Both the position numbers and the translations under genes were made by a program. Under the pieces are notes generated by a model that saw nothing but the letters and a program-made list of their open reading frames with translations, was not told where the DNA came from and searched no databases. A stretch of 58,074 bases of DNA, from the NCBI GenBank assembly GCA_947493745.1, contig CANLSM010000022.1:1-58074 (forward strand), in the 5' to 3' direction. Shown here in pieces: positions 7,060 through 16,221 of the stretch; within the stretch, counting starts at the first letter, position 1; every line of letters begins with the position of its first letter. Origin of the DNA: an uncultured Paracoccaceae bacterium (GTDB lineage: Bacteria > Pseudomonadota > Alphaproteobacteria > Rhodobacterales > Rhodobacteraceae).

Positions 7060-7225
7060 CTTCTCGTGCAGAGGACTACATCCTAGTGGCCTTAATTGTT
7101 CTTGAGGGAGCTGGCTCTGTGACTGGTCCTGGCCTATCGCACCCGGTGCCCACCTGGTTTACCAGGCTCTCAAGGATTAGACGCCTCCACGGTTGCTGTG
7201 GGCCCGCCGCATTTCTCAAGACCCT
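7060..7225 (+). ncRNA. ssrS: 6S RNA
   Basis: A non-coding stretch immediately upstream of the 5-formyl-THF cyclo-ligase gene, the conserved position of 6S RNA. It can form a long interrupted hairpin: TTCTTGAG at 7099-7106 pairs with CTCAAGGA at 7169-7176, and CCTGG-TTTA-CCAGG (7153-7166) forms a side hairpin. 6S RNA mimics an open promoter and binds RNA polymerase holoenzyme. The exact ends are estimates. No covariance model was run. Confidence 0.75.
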
Positions 7226-7241
7226 CCCGCAAGGCCTTTGA

Positions 7242-7802
7242 ATGGAAGATAAAAAGCAGGCGCGAACAGAAAGCTTTGCGCGTCGCAAGGCCTGCTTTGA
7301 TCCCGGCCGGGCCGAGGTGGCCTGCGGACGTCTTCTTTCGCATATCGAAAACCTGCCGCAAACCTCGCGGGTGTCCGGCTACTGGCCGATGCGAACGGAA
7401 ATCGACCCGCGCGCCTGTCTGCACCTGCTGCATGAAAAGGGGATGGATATATGTCTTCCGGTCGTGCTGGGCGCGGCGCAGCCACTGGTCTTTCGCGTCT
7501 GGACACCCGAAACCATCATGGTCGAGGGCGCCTTCGGTGCCATGATCCCGGAACAGGGCGCGGAGGTCGAGCCGGATGTGCTGATCGTCCCGCTTCTCGC
7601 CTTCGACCGGGCGGGCTATCGGCTGGGCTATGGGGGCGGGTTCTATGACCGGACGCTGGAACGTCTGCGGGCCATACGGCAGACCTATGCGGTTGGCTTC
7701 GCCTTTGCCGGGCAGGAGGTACGTGCGGTCCCACGCGAGGCCACAGACGAGCCGCTTGATGCGATTGTCACGGAGTCAGAGACGATTGTCTTCGCCCAGT
7801 AA
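7242..7802 (+). CDS. 5-formyltetrahydrofolate cyclo-ligase
   Basis: Encodes 186 residues, the normal family length. It converts 5-formyl-THF to 5,10-methenyl-THF with ATP, returning this folate to the one-carbon pool. The basic substrate-loop region near the start (ARRKACFDPGRAE), the mid segment YWPMRTEIDP and the glycine-rich signature GYRLGYGGGFYDRTLERL are present. The gene follows 6S RNA directly, so both are likely made as one transcript and separated by processing. Its last 27 bases overlap the nitrile hydratase accessory gene transcribed toward it. Confidence 0.9.
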   Translation: MEDKKQARTESFARRKACFDPGRAEVACGRLLSHIENLPQTSRVSGYWPMRTEIDPRACLHLLHEKGMDICLPVVLGAAQPLVFRVWTPETIMVEGAFGAMIPEQGAEVEPDVLIVPLLAFDRAGYRLGYGGGFYDRTLERLRAIRQTYAVGFAFAGQEVRAVPREATDEPLDAIVTESETIVFAQ

Positions 7803-8081
7803 GACCGGCTGGCCGTGCGGCGTGGTCTCATAAGCCTGACGCCAGGCAGCCTTGAGCGCGTCCAGATCGGCAGGCGTGGCAAGACCGCGCGTCTTCAGCA
7901 TCTCCTCCAGCGCCGCAATCCAGTCGAGCCAGTAGTCGCCATCCCTTGCCCGGTGCCGCCCGAAGGTCTCGGCCCATTCGGGCCAGGTGAAGACACCGGC
8001 CTCGCTCAGCCCGACGGCCAGCGCGAAGATCTCCGCATGCCAGGGCTCCTCGAAGGCGCGTTCCGGCTCACTCCTGCTCAA
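7776..8081 (-). CDS. Nitrile hydratase accessory protein
   Basis: Encodes 101 residues (FEEPWHAEIFALAVGLSEAG, then FTWPEWAETFGR and GDYWLDWIAALE), typical of the small accessory or activator protein of nitrile hydratases. It resembles the N-terminal part of the beta subunit and is thought to help insert cobalt into the alpha subunit. I chose a TTG start at 8081, which overlaps the end of the beta-subunit gene; no ATG or in-frame GTG exists near that point and GGGAG lies upstream. The C-terminus ends in a polar tail. It is the last gene of the alpha-beta-accessory operon. Confidence 0.8.
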   Translation of the reverse strand: MSRSEPERAFEEPWHAEIFALAVGLSEAGVFTWPEWAETFGRHRARDGDYWLDWIAALEEMLKTRGLATPADLDALKAAWRQAYETTPHGQPVLLGEDNRL

Positions 8082-8718
8082 GATAGGGCTCCCACATATC
8101 GAGCGTGACCGTGTCACGCGGATTGGCCTTTTCCCCCCAGAGATCACGGGCCGAAAAGCGAACGGCGTAGAGCGGCTCCGCCCCCGCACCCAGACCTTTG
8201 GCGCTTTCATCCGCGAAGACATGCGCGCCGTGATAGAGCACAACCTCACCAGATTTGCCGCGCGCATAACGGGGCAGGCGGGTGTGACCTTCGGGGTTGA
8301 GGTTGCGGGTCCGCACCCGGTCGCCGGGAGCAAATCTGGGCGCGCGCGGCTCTGCCCGCTCGGTAGGGCCGCCTTTTGCCAAAACGTCTGCAACATCACG
8401 GGCCTTCAGCGGCGGTGTTGTCACGGTTTCCGGCTCACCCGAGGCCAGCTCTGCCTCGGTGATCAGATCATGGGCCAGCATCAGATCAATCAGCGCCGCA
8501 ATCCAGCGAGCATAATAGGTCTCGTTGACCAGAGCCTGTGGCGACAGGCATTCGCGGGCAAAACGTGACATGTCGATGGACCATTTGCCATGCGCACCCA
8601 TCGCCAGCGTCAGGGCGAGGGCACGTGCCTCCCATGCGCCATGGAAAATCGGCTCGTCTTTCTCGGGCAGAACCGGGCCATAGCCATGCTGGCCGCCCAT
8701 GTCGTGAAGCCCGTTCAC
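8068..8718 (-). CDS. nthB: Nitrile hydratase subunit beta
   Basis: Encodes 216 residues. It starts with the characteristic [16 protein letters not shown], in which the GG and HG residues are conserved, and has the C-terminal SH3-like part with [25 protein letters not shown] and [15 protein letters not shown]. With the alpha subunit it forms the enzyme that hydrates nitriles to amides in the cytoplasm. The start overlaps the alpha-subunit stop (ATGA), ensuring balanced translation, and its own end overlaps the accessory gene. Confidence 0.92.
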   Translation of the reverse strand: MNGLHDMGGQHGYGPVLPEKDEPIFHGAWEARALALTLAMGAHGKWSIDMSRFARECLSPQALVNETYYARWIAALIDLMLAHDLITEAELASGEPETVTTPPLKARDVADVLAKGGPTERAEPRAPRFAPGDRVRTRNLNPEGHTRLPRYARGKSGEVVLYHGAHVFADESAKGLGAGAEPLYAVRFSARDLWGEKANPRDTVTLDMWEPYLEQE

Positions 8719-9317
8719 GGGTGCACCGCCAGGCCGGTACCGATCATGCTCTCCCGGGTGACGAGGGCGGCCAGATCGGCCTCGCTCATCCCGTCGGTTC
8801 CGTCCGGGCGCATCGGGATCACCAGATAGCGGATCTCGGCCGTGCTGTCCCAGACCCGTATCTCGACGTCATCGCCGATCTCCATGCCGAAATCGGCCAG
8901 TACTCCGCGCGGATCAATCACGGCCTTGGAACGGTAGGCGGAAGACTTGTACCAGACCGGCGGCAGCCCCAGAACCGTCCACGGATAGCACGAGCAGAGC
9001 GTGCAGACGACGAGGTTATGGACCTGAGGGGTGTTCTCCACCACCACCATATGCTCGCCCTGCCGACCTGTGAACCCGAACTCGGCAATGGCGGCCGTCG
9101 CATCCTTGCGAAGCCGTTCCAGATAGGCCGGATCAGACCATGCGCGGGCGACGATCTGTGCTCCGTAATGCGGGCCGACCTTGTTCCCGTAAGTCTCGAT
9201 GATCTCGTCGAGGGCGGCCGGATCCACGAGCCCCTTCTTTACCAGAAGCGTCTCAAGCGCCTTGACCCGCAGGGCTGGATCGGCCGGCACGTGAGAGTGT
9301 TCGTGATCATGGGGCAT
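8715..9317 (-). CDS. nthA: Nitrile hydratase subunit alpha, cobalt type
   Basis: Encodes 200 residues. The metal-binding claw is C105-T-L-C108-S-C110. A Thr between the first two Cys residues is the mark of the cobalt form; iron enzymes have Ser. The second and third Cys are normally oxidised to sulfinic and sulfenic acid. Other family segments are seen ([32 protein letters not shown] and [14 protein letters not shown]-like [15 protein letters not shown]). I chose the ATG at 9317, which gives the His-rich start MPHDHEHSH. It is the first gene of the operon. No amidase or aldoxime dehydratase gene is adjacent. Confidence 0.93.
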   Translation of the reverse strand: MPHDHEHSHVPADPALRVKALETLLVKKGLVDPAALDEIIETYGNKVGPHYGAQIVARAWSDPAYLERLRKDATAAIAEFGFTGRQGEHMVVVENTPQVHNLVVCTLCSCYPWTVLGLPPVWYKSSAYRSKAVIDPRGVLADFGMEIGDDVEIRVWDSTAEIRYLVIPMRPDGTDGMSEADLAALVTRESMIGTGLAVHP

Positions 9318-9425
9318 CGGCGTTCCTTTCGAGCTCGGACAAGCCGAATCCACCAGTTTGCGCAAGGCTGCGCAAGTCAAATCCACCTGCTTGCCATGAC
9401 GTGGATTCACGTCTAAGCGGGGATC

Positions 9426-10238
9426 ATGAGAATACTGTTTCTTGGCGATGTCATGGGCCGGGCGGGTCGGGCGGCCATCGCCCGGCATGTACCGGAACTG
9501 CGATCCTCGCTGTCGCTCGATTTCGTCGTTGTGAACGGTGAGAACGCGTCCGCCGGGATGGGACTTTCGGCAGCACATGCCAGCGATCTGCTGGAGGCGG
9601 GTGTGGATTGCCTGACGTTGGGCGATCACGCTTTCGATCAGCGCGACATGTTGCAGTTCATCGAGACTGAGCCGAGGGTGCTGCGCCCGATCAACTATGC
9701 GAAGACGGCGCCGGGCAAGGGCTCCCGGCTCTTTGATGCACCGGGCGGGCGCAAGGTTCTGGTGGCACAGGTGCTTGGCAACGTGTTCATGAAACGCGCC
9801 TTCGAGGATCCCTTCTCGCAGATCGATGCGGTCCTGAAGGCCGCGCCCATGGGCGGGGTCGCGCAGGCTGTCATTGTTGATATCCATGCAGAGGCGACAT
9901 CGGAAAAGATGGCCATGGGTCACTGGTGCGACGGTCGTGCCTCGCTGGTTGTCGGCACCCATACCCATGTCCCGACCGGTGATGCGCAGATCCTCGACAA
10001 GGGCACCGCCTATATGACCGATGCGGGCATGTGCGGCGACTATGACAGCGTGATCGGCATGGACAAGCTGGAGCCGATGACCCGGTTCATCACCGGCATG
10101 GCAAAGGGGCGGTTTTCACCTGCCCTCGGAGAGGCAACGATCAGCGGTGTCTATATCGAAACCGATGACAAGACCGGGCGTGCAAGCCGGGCTGTGCCGA
10201 TCCGCGTTGGCGGCAGACTGGCCCCGTCACTGCCTTGA
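9426..10238 (+). CDS. YmdB/TIGR00282 family metallophosphoesterase
   Basis: Encodes 270 residues, the usual family length. Metal-ligand motifs are visible in order: [11 protein letters not shown] at the N-terminus, [20 protein letters not shown], a [16 protein letters not shown] segment and [11 protein letters not shown]. Members form a di-iron phosphoesterase; Bacillus YmdB hydrolyses 2',3'-cyclic nucleotides and affects RNA levels and cell fate. The role in alphaproteobacteria is not settled. The gene diverges from the nitrile hydratase operon and is followed by a permease gene with an 80-base gap. Confidence 0.88.
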   Translation: MRILFLGDVMGRAGRAAIARHVPELRSSLSLDFVVVNGENASAGMGLSAAHASDLLEAGVDCLTLGDHAFDQRDMLQFIETEPRVLRPINYAKTAPGKGSRLFDAPGGRKVLVAQVLGNVFMKRAFEDPFSQIDAVLKAAPMGGVAQAVIVDIHAEATSEKMAMGHWCDGRASLVVGTHTHVPTGDAQILDKGTAYMTDAGMCGDYDSVIGMDKLEPMTRFITGMAKGRFSPALGEATISGVYIETDDKTGRASRAVPIRVGGRLAPSLP

Positions 10239-10318
10239 CGCACCAACAAGGCGCTTGAGCCCGATGCCCGGATCAGTCACGATGTTTGCCAGCAGCGTAT
10301 GAAAAGGGTGACCCGTCG

Positions 10319-12106
10319 ATGACCAATCTGGTTGATCTTGTCACCATACCCGATTTTCCGGCCTATCTGACACTTGGTGTCGTGGGGCTGATGTTCCTGC
10401 TTTTCGTGCGCGAGACCTATCCCACCGAGGTTGTGGCCCTGATCGGGGTCTCGATCCTTTTGGTCGCAGGCGTGATCGAGAGCAGCGACATCCAGTCCGT
10501 CTTCGTCAATCCGGCACCCTGGACGATTGCGGCGATGTTCATCATCTCGGGCGGGTTGGTACGAACGGGCGCACTGAACTACGTTACCCTGAAGATCACC
10601 TCACAAGCGAAAACCCATCCGGTTCGGGTGCTGGCCATTCTCGCTGTGCTGGTGATCGTGGCGTCGGCCTTCATGAATAACACGCCCGTTGTGGTGATGA
10701 TGATCCCGGTGATCGTCGGGCTGGCCAAGACGCTGGGTCTCGCGCCCTCCAAGCTGCTGATCCCGCTGAGCTACGTGGCCATTCTCGGCGGGCTTTGCAC
10801 GCTTATCGGCACCTCGACCAACCTGCTGGTGGACGGTGTGGCGCGGCGGCTGGGGCTTGAGCCCTTCAGCCTGTTCGAGATCACGCCGCTTGGCCTCTGC
10901 CTTGTGGCCTACGGGCTGGTCTATCTGCGCGTCGTGGGCGCGCGCCTTCTGCCGGATCGCGAGTCTATGGCCGATCTTCTCTCCGGCAGGAAGGCAATGA
11001 AGTTCTTCACCGAGGTCGCTGTCCCCGATGGCTCGACCCTGATCGGCAGCCCGGTCTTCGAGGTCAGCCTCTTCCAGCGTGATGGCATCCGGGTGATCGA
11101 CGTGCTTCGCAGCGACGAATCCCTGCGCCGCCGTTTCCCCGATGTGACGCTTGAGAAAGGCGACCGGGTCGTTCTGCGCACCGAGATGGGCGAGCTTCTG
11201 GGCCTGAAAGAGAGCGGCTCGGTCGCGATGGTCGATGAGCTGGCCTCACGCTCGACCACCACGGTCGAGGCACTGATCACACCGGGATGTCGTCTGGTGG
11301 GGCGCACACTGGGTTCGCTGCGGCTGCGGCGGCGCTACGGGGTTTATCCGCTGGCGGTGCATCGGCGCAACCAGAACATCGGACGGCAGCTTGACGATGT
11401 GGTGGTGCGTGTCGGTGACACGCTTCTCCTGGAAGGGGCGCCGGATGATATCCGCCGTCTCGCGCAGGATGTCGATCTTGTGGATCTGTCAGAGCCGACC
11501 GAGCGTGCCTTCCGCCGCCGTCGCGCGCCTTATGTGCTGATTGCCCTTGTCGGAGTGATTGTGCTGTCCGCCCTCGGGGTCGCACCGATCTTTGCCCTGG
11601 CATTGCTGGGCGTCGTTCTGGTGCTGGTCAGCCGCGCGATTGATGCGGATGAGGCGTTCAGCTTCGTCGATGGCAGGTTGCTCGCGCTGATCTTCTCGAT
11701 GCTGGCCATCGGCGTCGGCCTGCAGAAATCCGGCGCCGTGGAGATGATCGCAGGCGGCCTCGCGCCGCTCTTGATGGACCTGCCCGCACCCCTTCTGATC
11801 TGGGCGATCTACCTGCTGACCTCGGTGCTGACCGAACTGGTTTCCAACAACGCCGTCGCCGTGGTTGTGACCCCGATTGCAGTGGGCCTCGCGACGGCCC
11901 TCGGCGTCGATCCGCGCCCGCTGGTTGTCGCCGTGATGGTGGCAGCCTCCGCCAGCTTCGCCACGCCCATCGGCTACCAGACCAACACGCTGGTCTACGG
12001 TCCCGGAGGCTACCGCTTCACCGACTTCATGCGCGTCGGCATCCCGCTGAACCTGAGCCTCGGCCTGCTGGCCAGCCTGCTCATTCCGCTGTTCTGGGAG
12101 TTGTGA
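10319..12106 (+). CDS. SLC13-type permease with RCK_C domains
   Basis: Encodes 595 residues from the ATG at 10319; an upstream in-frame ATG at 10286 is less likely. Two membrane halves (about residues 10-185 and 405-590) carry hydrophobic spans and the repeated signatures VASAFMNNTPVVVMMIP and LTELVSNNAVAVVVTP, typical of the divalent anion:sodium symporter family. The central cytoplasmic part holds two TrkA_C-like domains, seen at VFEVSLFQRDGIRVIDV and GCRLVGRTLGSLRLRRRYGV. Known substrates in this family include sulfate and dicarboxylates; the substrate here cannot be told. Confidence 0.88.
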   Translation: MTNLVDLVTIPDFPAYLTLGVVGLMFLLFVRETYPTEVVALIGVSILLVAGVIESSDIQSVFVNPAPWTIAAMFIISGGLVRTGALNYVTLKITSQAKTHPVRVLAILAVLVIVASAFMNNTPVVVMMIPVIVGLAKTLGLAPSKLLIPLSYVAILGGLCTLIGTSTNLLVDGVARRLGLEPFSLFEITPLGLCLVAYGLVYLRVVGARLLPDRESMADLLSGRKAMKFFTEVAVPDGSTLIGSPVFEVSLFQRDGIRVIDVLRSDESLRRRFPDVTLEKGDRVVLRTEMGELLGLKESGSVAMVDELASRSTTTVEALITPGCRLVGRTLGSLRLRRRYGVYPLAVHRRNQNIGRQLDDVVVRVGDTLLLEGAPDDIRRLAQDVDLVDLSEPTERAFRRRRAPYVLIALVGVIVLSALGVAPIFALALLGVVLVLVSRAIDADEAFSFVDGRLLALIFSMLAIGVGLQKSGAVEMIAGGLAPLLMDLPAPLLIWAIYLLTSVLTELVSNNAVAVVVTPIAVGLATALGVDPRPLVVAVMVAASASFATPIGYQTNTLVYGPGGYRFTDFMRVGIPLNLSLGLLASLLIPLFWEL

Positions 12107-12119
12107 GTGGCGGTAATAA

Positions 12120-12950
12120 TTACTTTTTATAGTTCCGCCTCAGTTTATGTTCAGGTTGGTCGATGGCGGAGAGAACCGCATCTTCAAATTCTTCGCGCCT
12201 CCACATGACTTTGTTCAAAATGAATGGTTGATCAAAAACTAGTTCAGCTATTGGTGCCGTTTTTGATTTAAGTGGCATATTATTCAACCTCTTGATTACA
12301 CCTTCATCGTTGGTAATGACTGATTGCATTGTTCCCAAAAAAAGCAAGCACGATGTAAGCATGTTGTCAGCTTCGTTATGATCGAAGGCCGGTTTATCTT
12401 TTAATCTAAATACAAAGTTATGACCTATTCCTGTGCGTGGCCCGCTGAGGCCCATAAAGAATTTGTAGCCTTTGGGAGGTTCGTTTCGCTCACGAAAGCT
12501 TTTCCAACGTTGTAACCTTTCTTTCTCGAGAGTATCTTTCCATTTTCTTGGTGCAATCGGGTTGAAAGGAATAGGGCAAGCCCTTTCGTGTAGGCAGTTC
12601 TTCTGAAACAGCCATCGTATGATTGCTGTGCTTCTGTTCGCATTACTTTCAAGCTTATGTCGAACAAAGATGCTGGAGAACGCATCTTCCATGTCGTTCT
12701 CAATACTTGAGCCCCATTCATTATTGCAAGTATTGCATACAACTTTGGTGGTCTTGGATAGCGGGTCTCCCACATTGTCAAATACACCTTTTCCCACTTC
12801 AAATTGGCCGTGCTTGTTTATGATATTTATCTGATGTGGATATCGTTTCAATTGATCTTCATTAGTTGCTGGGAGATACTTCTGGGCCCATTTTCCCCAG
12901 ATGTGCTCCTTGGTAACTTTCGTCTCTCCGCAAAATATGCAACTTGGCAT
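12120..12950 (-). CDS. HNH-type putative nuclease, AT-rich gene
   Basis: Encodes 276 residues. The N-terminus has the zinc and active-site layout of HNH proteins: CIFCGE (residues 4-9), KEHIWGKW with the candidate catalytic His, and VCNTCNNEWGSSIEND near residue 72. The rest (about residues 100-276) is a separate region with no motif I recognise and probably provides target recognition. Codon use and base composition are strongly AT-rich against the surroundings, and the gene is flanked by AT-rich spacers, so it was probably acquired. Lone genes of this kind are often defence or mobile-element genes; that is inference. Confidence 0.6.
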   Translation of the reverse strand: MPSCIFCGETKVTKEHIWGKWAQKYLPATNEDQLKRYPHQINIINKHGQFEVGKGVFDNVGDPLSKTTKVVCNTCNNEWGSSIENDMEDAFSSIFVRHKLESNANRSTAIIRWLFQKNCLHERACPIPFNPIAPRKWKDTLEKERLQRWKSFRERNEPPKGYKFFMGLSGPRTGIGHNFVFRLKDKPAFDHNEADNMLTSCLLFLGTMQSVITNDEGVIKRLNNMPLKSKTAPIAELVFDQPFILNKVMWRREEFEDAVLSAIDQPEHKLRRNYKK

Positions 12951-13219
12951 AATTTACTTCCTTATGATTGCTGTTGATGAAGGTGTGTTTCCATTCGAGA
13001 AATGCTGAAAGTATGCAGGATTATGAGTGGCTGCCAATAGGGCACTGGCCTTTCGGTCTGCTACAAGATGTTAATTCGTTCATTGCTTGCGATCCGAAAG
13101 GCTGCCGACTTGGGAAGGTTTGTGTTGGGCGGTGCTGAGCATGGCCCACCACCACCTTGCCCTCCCCCGATCACCTCGCCTATAACCGCCCAAAGACGTA
13201 AACAAGCTGAGGACTAACC

Positions 13220-13960
13220 ATGGCGGGCCATTCCAAATGGGCGAATATTCAGCATCGCAAGGGGCGGCAGGATGCGGCGCGTTCGAAGCTGTTCTCCAAA
13301 CTCTCCAAGGAGATCACGGTGGCCGCCAAGATGGGCGATCCCGATCCTGACAAGAACCCGCGCCTCAGGCTTGCGGTCAAGGAGGCCAAGTCAAACTCGG
13401 TCCCCAAGGATGTGATCGACCGCGCGATCAAGAAGGCGACCGGGGGCGATGCCGAGAACTATGACGAGATCCGTTATGAGGGATATGGACCCGAGGGCGT
13501 GGCTGTGATCGTCGAGACCATGACCGACAACCGCAACCGGACTGCCTCGAACGTGCGCTCGATCTTCACAAAGTCGGGCGGCAATCTGGCCGAGACGGGG
13601 GCCGTCAGTTTCATGTTCGACCGCAAGGGGCTGATCGTCTACCCGGCGACGGTTGGCGATGCGGATACAGTTCTGGAAGCGGCGGTCGATGCCGGTGCCG
13701 AGGATGTCGAGAGCACCGATGAGGGGCACGAGATCTATACCGATGCGACAGATCTCAACGATGTCTCAACCTCGCTGGAGGGCAGTCTGGGCGAGGCCGA
13801 GACCACCAAGCTGATCTGGAAGCCCCAGACGACGACACCGCTCGATCTGGACGGCGCTCAGAAGCTGATGCGGCTGATCGAGAGCCTGGAGGATGACGAC
13901 GATGTGCAGAACGTCACCGCCAATTTCGACATCTCCGACGAGGTGATGGAGCAGCTCTAG
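13220..13960 (+). CDS. yebC: YebC/PmpR/TACO1 family protein
   Basis: Encodes 246 residues, the standard length. It begins with the family hallmark [18 protein letters not shown] and continues with [39 protein letters not shown] and the C-terminal [13 protein letters not shown]. Members were called transcription regulators; recent work shows that YebC types relieve ribosome stalling at polyproline. An AGGAC-type ribosome site precedes the ATG. Its last four bases overlap the end of the convergent repeat-protein gene. Many alphaproteobacteria keep yebC near ruvC, which is not so here. Confidence 0.95.
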   Translation: MAGHSKWANIQHRKGRQDAARSKLFSKLSKEITVAAKMGDPDPDKNPRLRLAVKEAKSNSVPKDVIDRAIKKATGGDAENYDEIRYEGYGPEGVAVIVETMTDNRNRTASNVRSIFTKSGGNLAETGAVSFMFDRKGLIVYPATVGDADTVLEAAVDAGAEDVESTDEGHEIYTDATDLNDVSTSLEGSLGEAETTKLIWKPQTTTPLDLDGAQKLMRLIESLEDDDDVQNVTANFDISDEVMEQL

Positions 13961-14418
13961 CGCAGTGTGATCGTGCCCGCGCGATAGGCGTTGCGACAAT
14001 CGGTGGCGTCCGCCCGCACATCCTCGCGCAGAAGCGGCGTCGTGGTCATGCCGGGACCCTTGAAGCGCGGGTCGTCGCATTCGCCGTCATTGGCCCAGTC
14101 GCCGTTGTCGGTCCCGAAATCAACGCTTGTCGTGACCTGTCTGCTCGTCGCAGGGCCGCCTGTTGTCAGTTGTCCGTCGAGATAGGCAGTCAGGCAATCC
14201 GTCGCATCGGCCCGGATGTCGGAGCGCAGCAGCGTGGTTTCGGTCATGCCGGGGCCGCGGAAACGGGGATCATCGCATTCACCGTCATTGGCCCATTCCG
14301 AACTGTCATCACCGAAATCAATCCCGTCGACAACGTTCGAGCCGCTGATCGACGTCGGCTGACAGGCAGCCAGCATGCCCGCCATCGCGCATAGGGCAGG
14401 GAGGTGACGCAGCGCCAT
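13957..14418 (-). CDS. Two-repeat lipoprotein, paralogue of the upstream repeat protein
   Basis: Encodes 153 residues. The signal ends in the lipobox LAAC (Cys 19), so the protein is probably a membrane lipoprotein. The mature part holds two copies of the unit DFGDDSSxWxNDGECDD...DATDC described for the neighbouring gene. Each unit has two Cys, likely to form a disulfide in the periplasm. The gene starts three bases after the end of the eight-repeat gene, in the same direction, so they form an operon. Function is unknown. The high identity between units suggests duplication from the larger gene. Confidence 0.75.
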   Translation of the reverse strand: MALRHLPALCAMAGMLAACQPTSISGSNVVDGIDFGDDSSEWANDGECDDPRFRGPGMTETTLLRSDIRADATDCLTAYLDGQLTTGGPATSRQVTTSVDFGTDNGDWANDGECDDPRFKGPGMTTTPLLREDVRADATDCRNAYRAGTITLR

Positions 14419-16030
14419 GTCCTATTCCTCTTTCAGGACAATCGTTCCGGCCTCGAAAGCGGCCTTGCAGTCCGTGGCGTCGCGCAGCTTGTCGTTTTCC
14501 AGAAGCACCGTCGTGGTCATGCCTTCGCCCTCAAAGCGCGGGTCGTCACACTCGCCATCGCCGGACCATTGCGAGCTGTCATCACCGAAGTCGAGCGCAG
14601 CCTCCTCGGCAGGTGCGTCCTCTGCCTCGGTGGCAGCCGCGCCGATCAGCTTGATGCGGCCTGCCTGGAAGGCGGTCGAGCAATCCGTCGCATCGGCGCG
14701 GATGTCTTCCTCCAGAAGCGGTGTCGAGGTCATGCCCTCGCCCTCGAAGCGGGGGTCGTCGCATTCGCCATCATTGGACCAGTCGCCGCTGTCGGACCCG
14801 AAATCGATCCCGTCTATGACTAGAGAGGCGGGCGCGGCGTCACCCGCACCGATCAGCGCGATTGTACCGGCCTGATAGGCTTTCGAGCAGTCGGTCGCGT
14901 CGGCCAGCCTGTCACTGTCAAGCAGCGGTGTGCTTGTCATGCCCTCGCCCTGGAAACGGGGATCATCGCATTCGCCGTCATTTGACCACTCGGAACTGTC
15001 ATCGCCGAACTGAACGCCATCGATTTCGATGCCCGCCGGCTGCTCCTGCGGCCCGTCAGGTCCGATCAGCGTTATTGTGCCCGCATCGAACGCCGCCTTG
15101 CAGTCGGTCGCATCCGCACGGATATCGGCCTCCAGAAGGGCGGTATCGGTCATGCCTGGGCCCTCAAAACGCGGGTCGTCGCACTCACCGTCATTGGCCC
15201 ATTCTGAACTGTCATCGCCGAAATTCACATTGCCTGCCACGATGCTCCCGCCGGAGCCTGCGACTTCGCCCATGAAGGTGATCGTGCCTTCCTGATAGGC
15301 GGCCAGACAGTCGGACGCATCCGAGCGGATGTCCTCTTCCAGCAGGGTTGTCTCCGTCATGCCGGTTCCGGTGAAGCGCGGGTCGTCGCATTCGCCGTCA
15401 TTGGCCCACTGGCTGCTGTCATCGCCGAAATCGACCTCGCCGACAACGAAAGTGCGGCCTTCGGCTCCTTCGATCAGCGAGAGCTGGCCCTGCAAGAAAG
15501 CCGTCCGGCAATCGGTCGCGTCAGAGCGAATATCCTCTTCCAGAAGCGGCGTGTCGGTCATGCCCGCACCCTCAAAGCGGGGATCATCGCATTCACCGTC
15601 ATTGGCCCATTCGGAGCTGTCATCGCCGAAATCGATTGTTTCGGCCACACCATCATCGACAACAATTTCCGGCACATTGTCGCCGCCACGCGCCCAAAGG
15701 CGGCCGGCTTCAAATGCAATCCGGCAATCGGTGGCATCACCGCGGATATCCTCTGCCAGCAGGGGGGTGGTGGTCATACCGGGGCCGTCGAAACGCGGGT
15801 CGTCGCACTCGCCGTCATTTGACCACTCGCCGCTGTCATTGCCGAAATCCATCTCGCCCTCAAGGCTGAAACTGACTTTGCCGCTGTCGTAGAACCGTTT
15901 GCAGTCCGTGGCGTCCCGCATCATATCCGCCTCGATCAGCGGTGTGGCGGTCATGCCCTTGCCCTCGAAGCGCATGTCATCGCATTCGCCGTTATTGGCG
16001 AAATCGCTGCTGTCATCGCCAAAGTCGATT
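13970..16030 (-). repeat. Ten tandem copies of a ~55-codon unit across two genes
   Basis: The unit recurs ten times at about 205-215-base spacing: two copies in the downstream lipoprotein and eight in the upstream protein. DNA similarity between copies is high in the segments for [10 protein letters not shown] and DATDC and low in the linkers, as expected for selected protein repeats rather than simple DNA repeats. Copy 1 of the large gene is the most divergent (FANNGECDDMRF). Confidence 0.85.
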
Positions 16031-16101
16031 GCATAGACCGGACCTGCCGACAGAACTGCGAGCATGCATGTCATTCGAAGGGTGGAGTTCATACGGCCCA
16101 T
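14422..16101 (-). CDS. Secreted protein of eight two-cysteine repeats
   Basis: Encodes 559 residues from the ATG at 16101, chosen because AAGGA lies six bases upstream and a signal peptide follows directly (cleavage near PVYA at about residue 24). The mature protein is eight repeats of roughly 55 conserved residues separated by variable linkers of about 5-25 residues. Each repeat reads DFGDDSSxWxNDGECDD, PRFxGxGMTxTxLL, DATDCxxAFxxGxIxL, with two invariant Cys and a high density of Asp. The units fit small, disulfide-closed, possibly calcium-binding modules. I know no characterised member. The array shares its unit with the lipoprotein gene that follows. Confidence 0.8.
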   Translation of the reverse strand: MGRMNSTLRMTCMLAVLSAGPVYAIDFGDDSSDFANNGECDDMRFEGKGMTATPLIEADMMRDATDCKRFYDSGKVSFSLEGEMDFGNDSGEWSNDGECDDPRFDGPGMTTTPLLAEDIRGDATDCRIAFEAGRLWARGGDNVPEIVVDDGVAETIDFGDDSSEWANDGECDDPRFEGAGMTDTPLLEEDIRSDATDCRTAFLQGQLSLIEGAEGRTFVVGEVDFGDDSSQWANDGECDDPRFTGTGMTETTLLEEDIRSDASDCLAAYQEGTITFMGEVAGSGGSIVAGNVNFGDDSSEWANDGECDDPRFEGPGMTDTALLEADIRADATDCKAAFDAGTITLIGPDGPQEQPAGIEIDGVQFGDDSSEWSNDGECDDPRFQGEGMTSTPLLDSDRLADATDCSKAYQAGTIALIGAGDAAPASLVIDGIDFGSDSGDWSNDGECDDPRFEGEGMTSTPLLEEDIRADATDCSTAFQAGRIKLIGAAATEAEDAPAEEAALDFGDDSSQWSGDGECDDPRFEGEGMTTTVLLENDKLRDATDCKAAFEAGTIVLKEE

Positions 16102-16221
16102 AACGTGTCCTTGGGATGAATTCAGAATTGGTCGGACGCAAGATGCCGCAGCCCCGGGGCGTTTACAACACTGCTGGCCAATTTCTGTTCGCAAACTGCG
16201 TCCAAAAAATGACGGTCCGGC

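Noticed and set aside
14404-15892. Long plus-strand open frames opposite the repeat proteins
   Set aside because: They are Ser/Arg-rich antisense readings that mirror the codon pattern of the repeats and have no independent features.
13970-16030. CRISPR-like regular repeats
   Set aside because: The spacing is about 210 bases and the repeats encode conserved protein with variable linkers; no short identical repeats with unique spacers.
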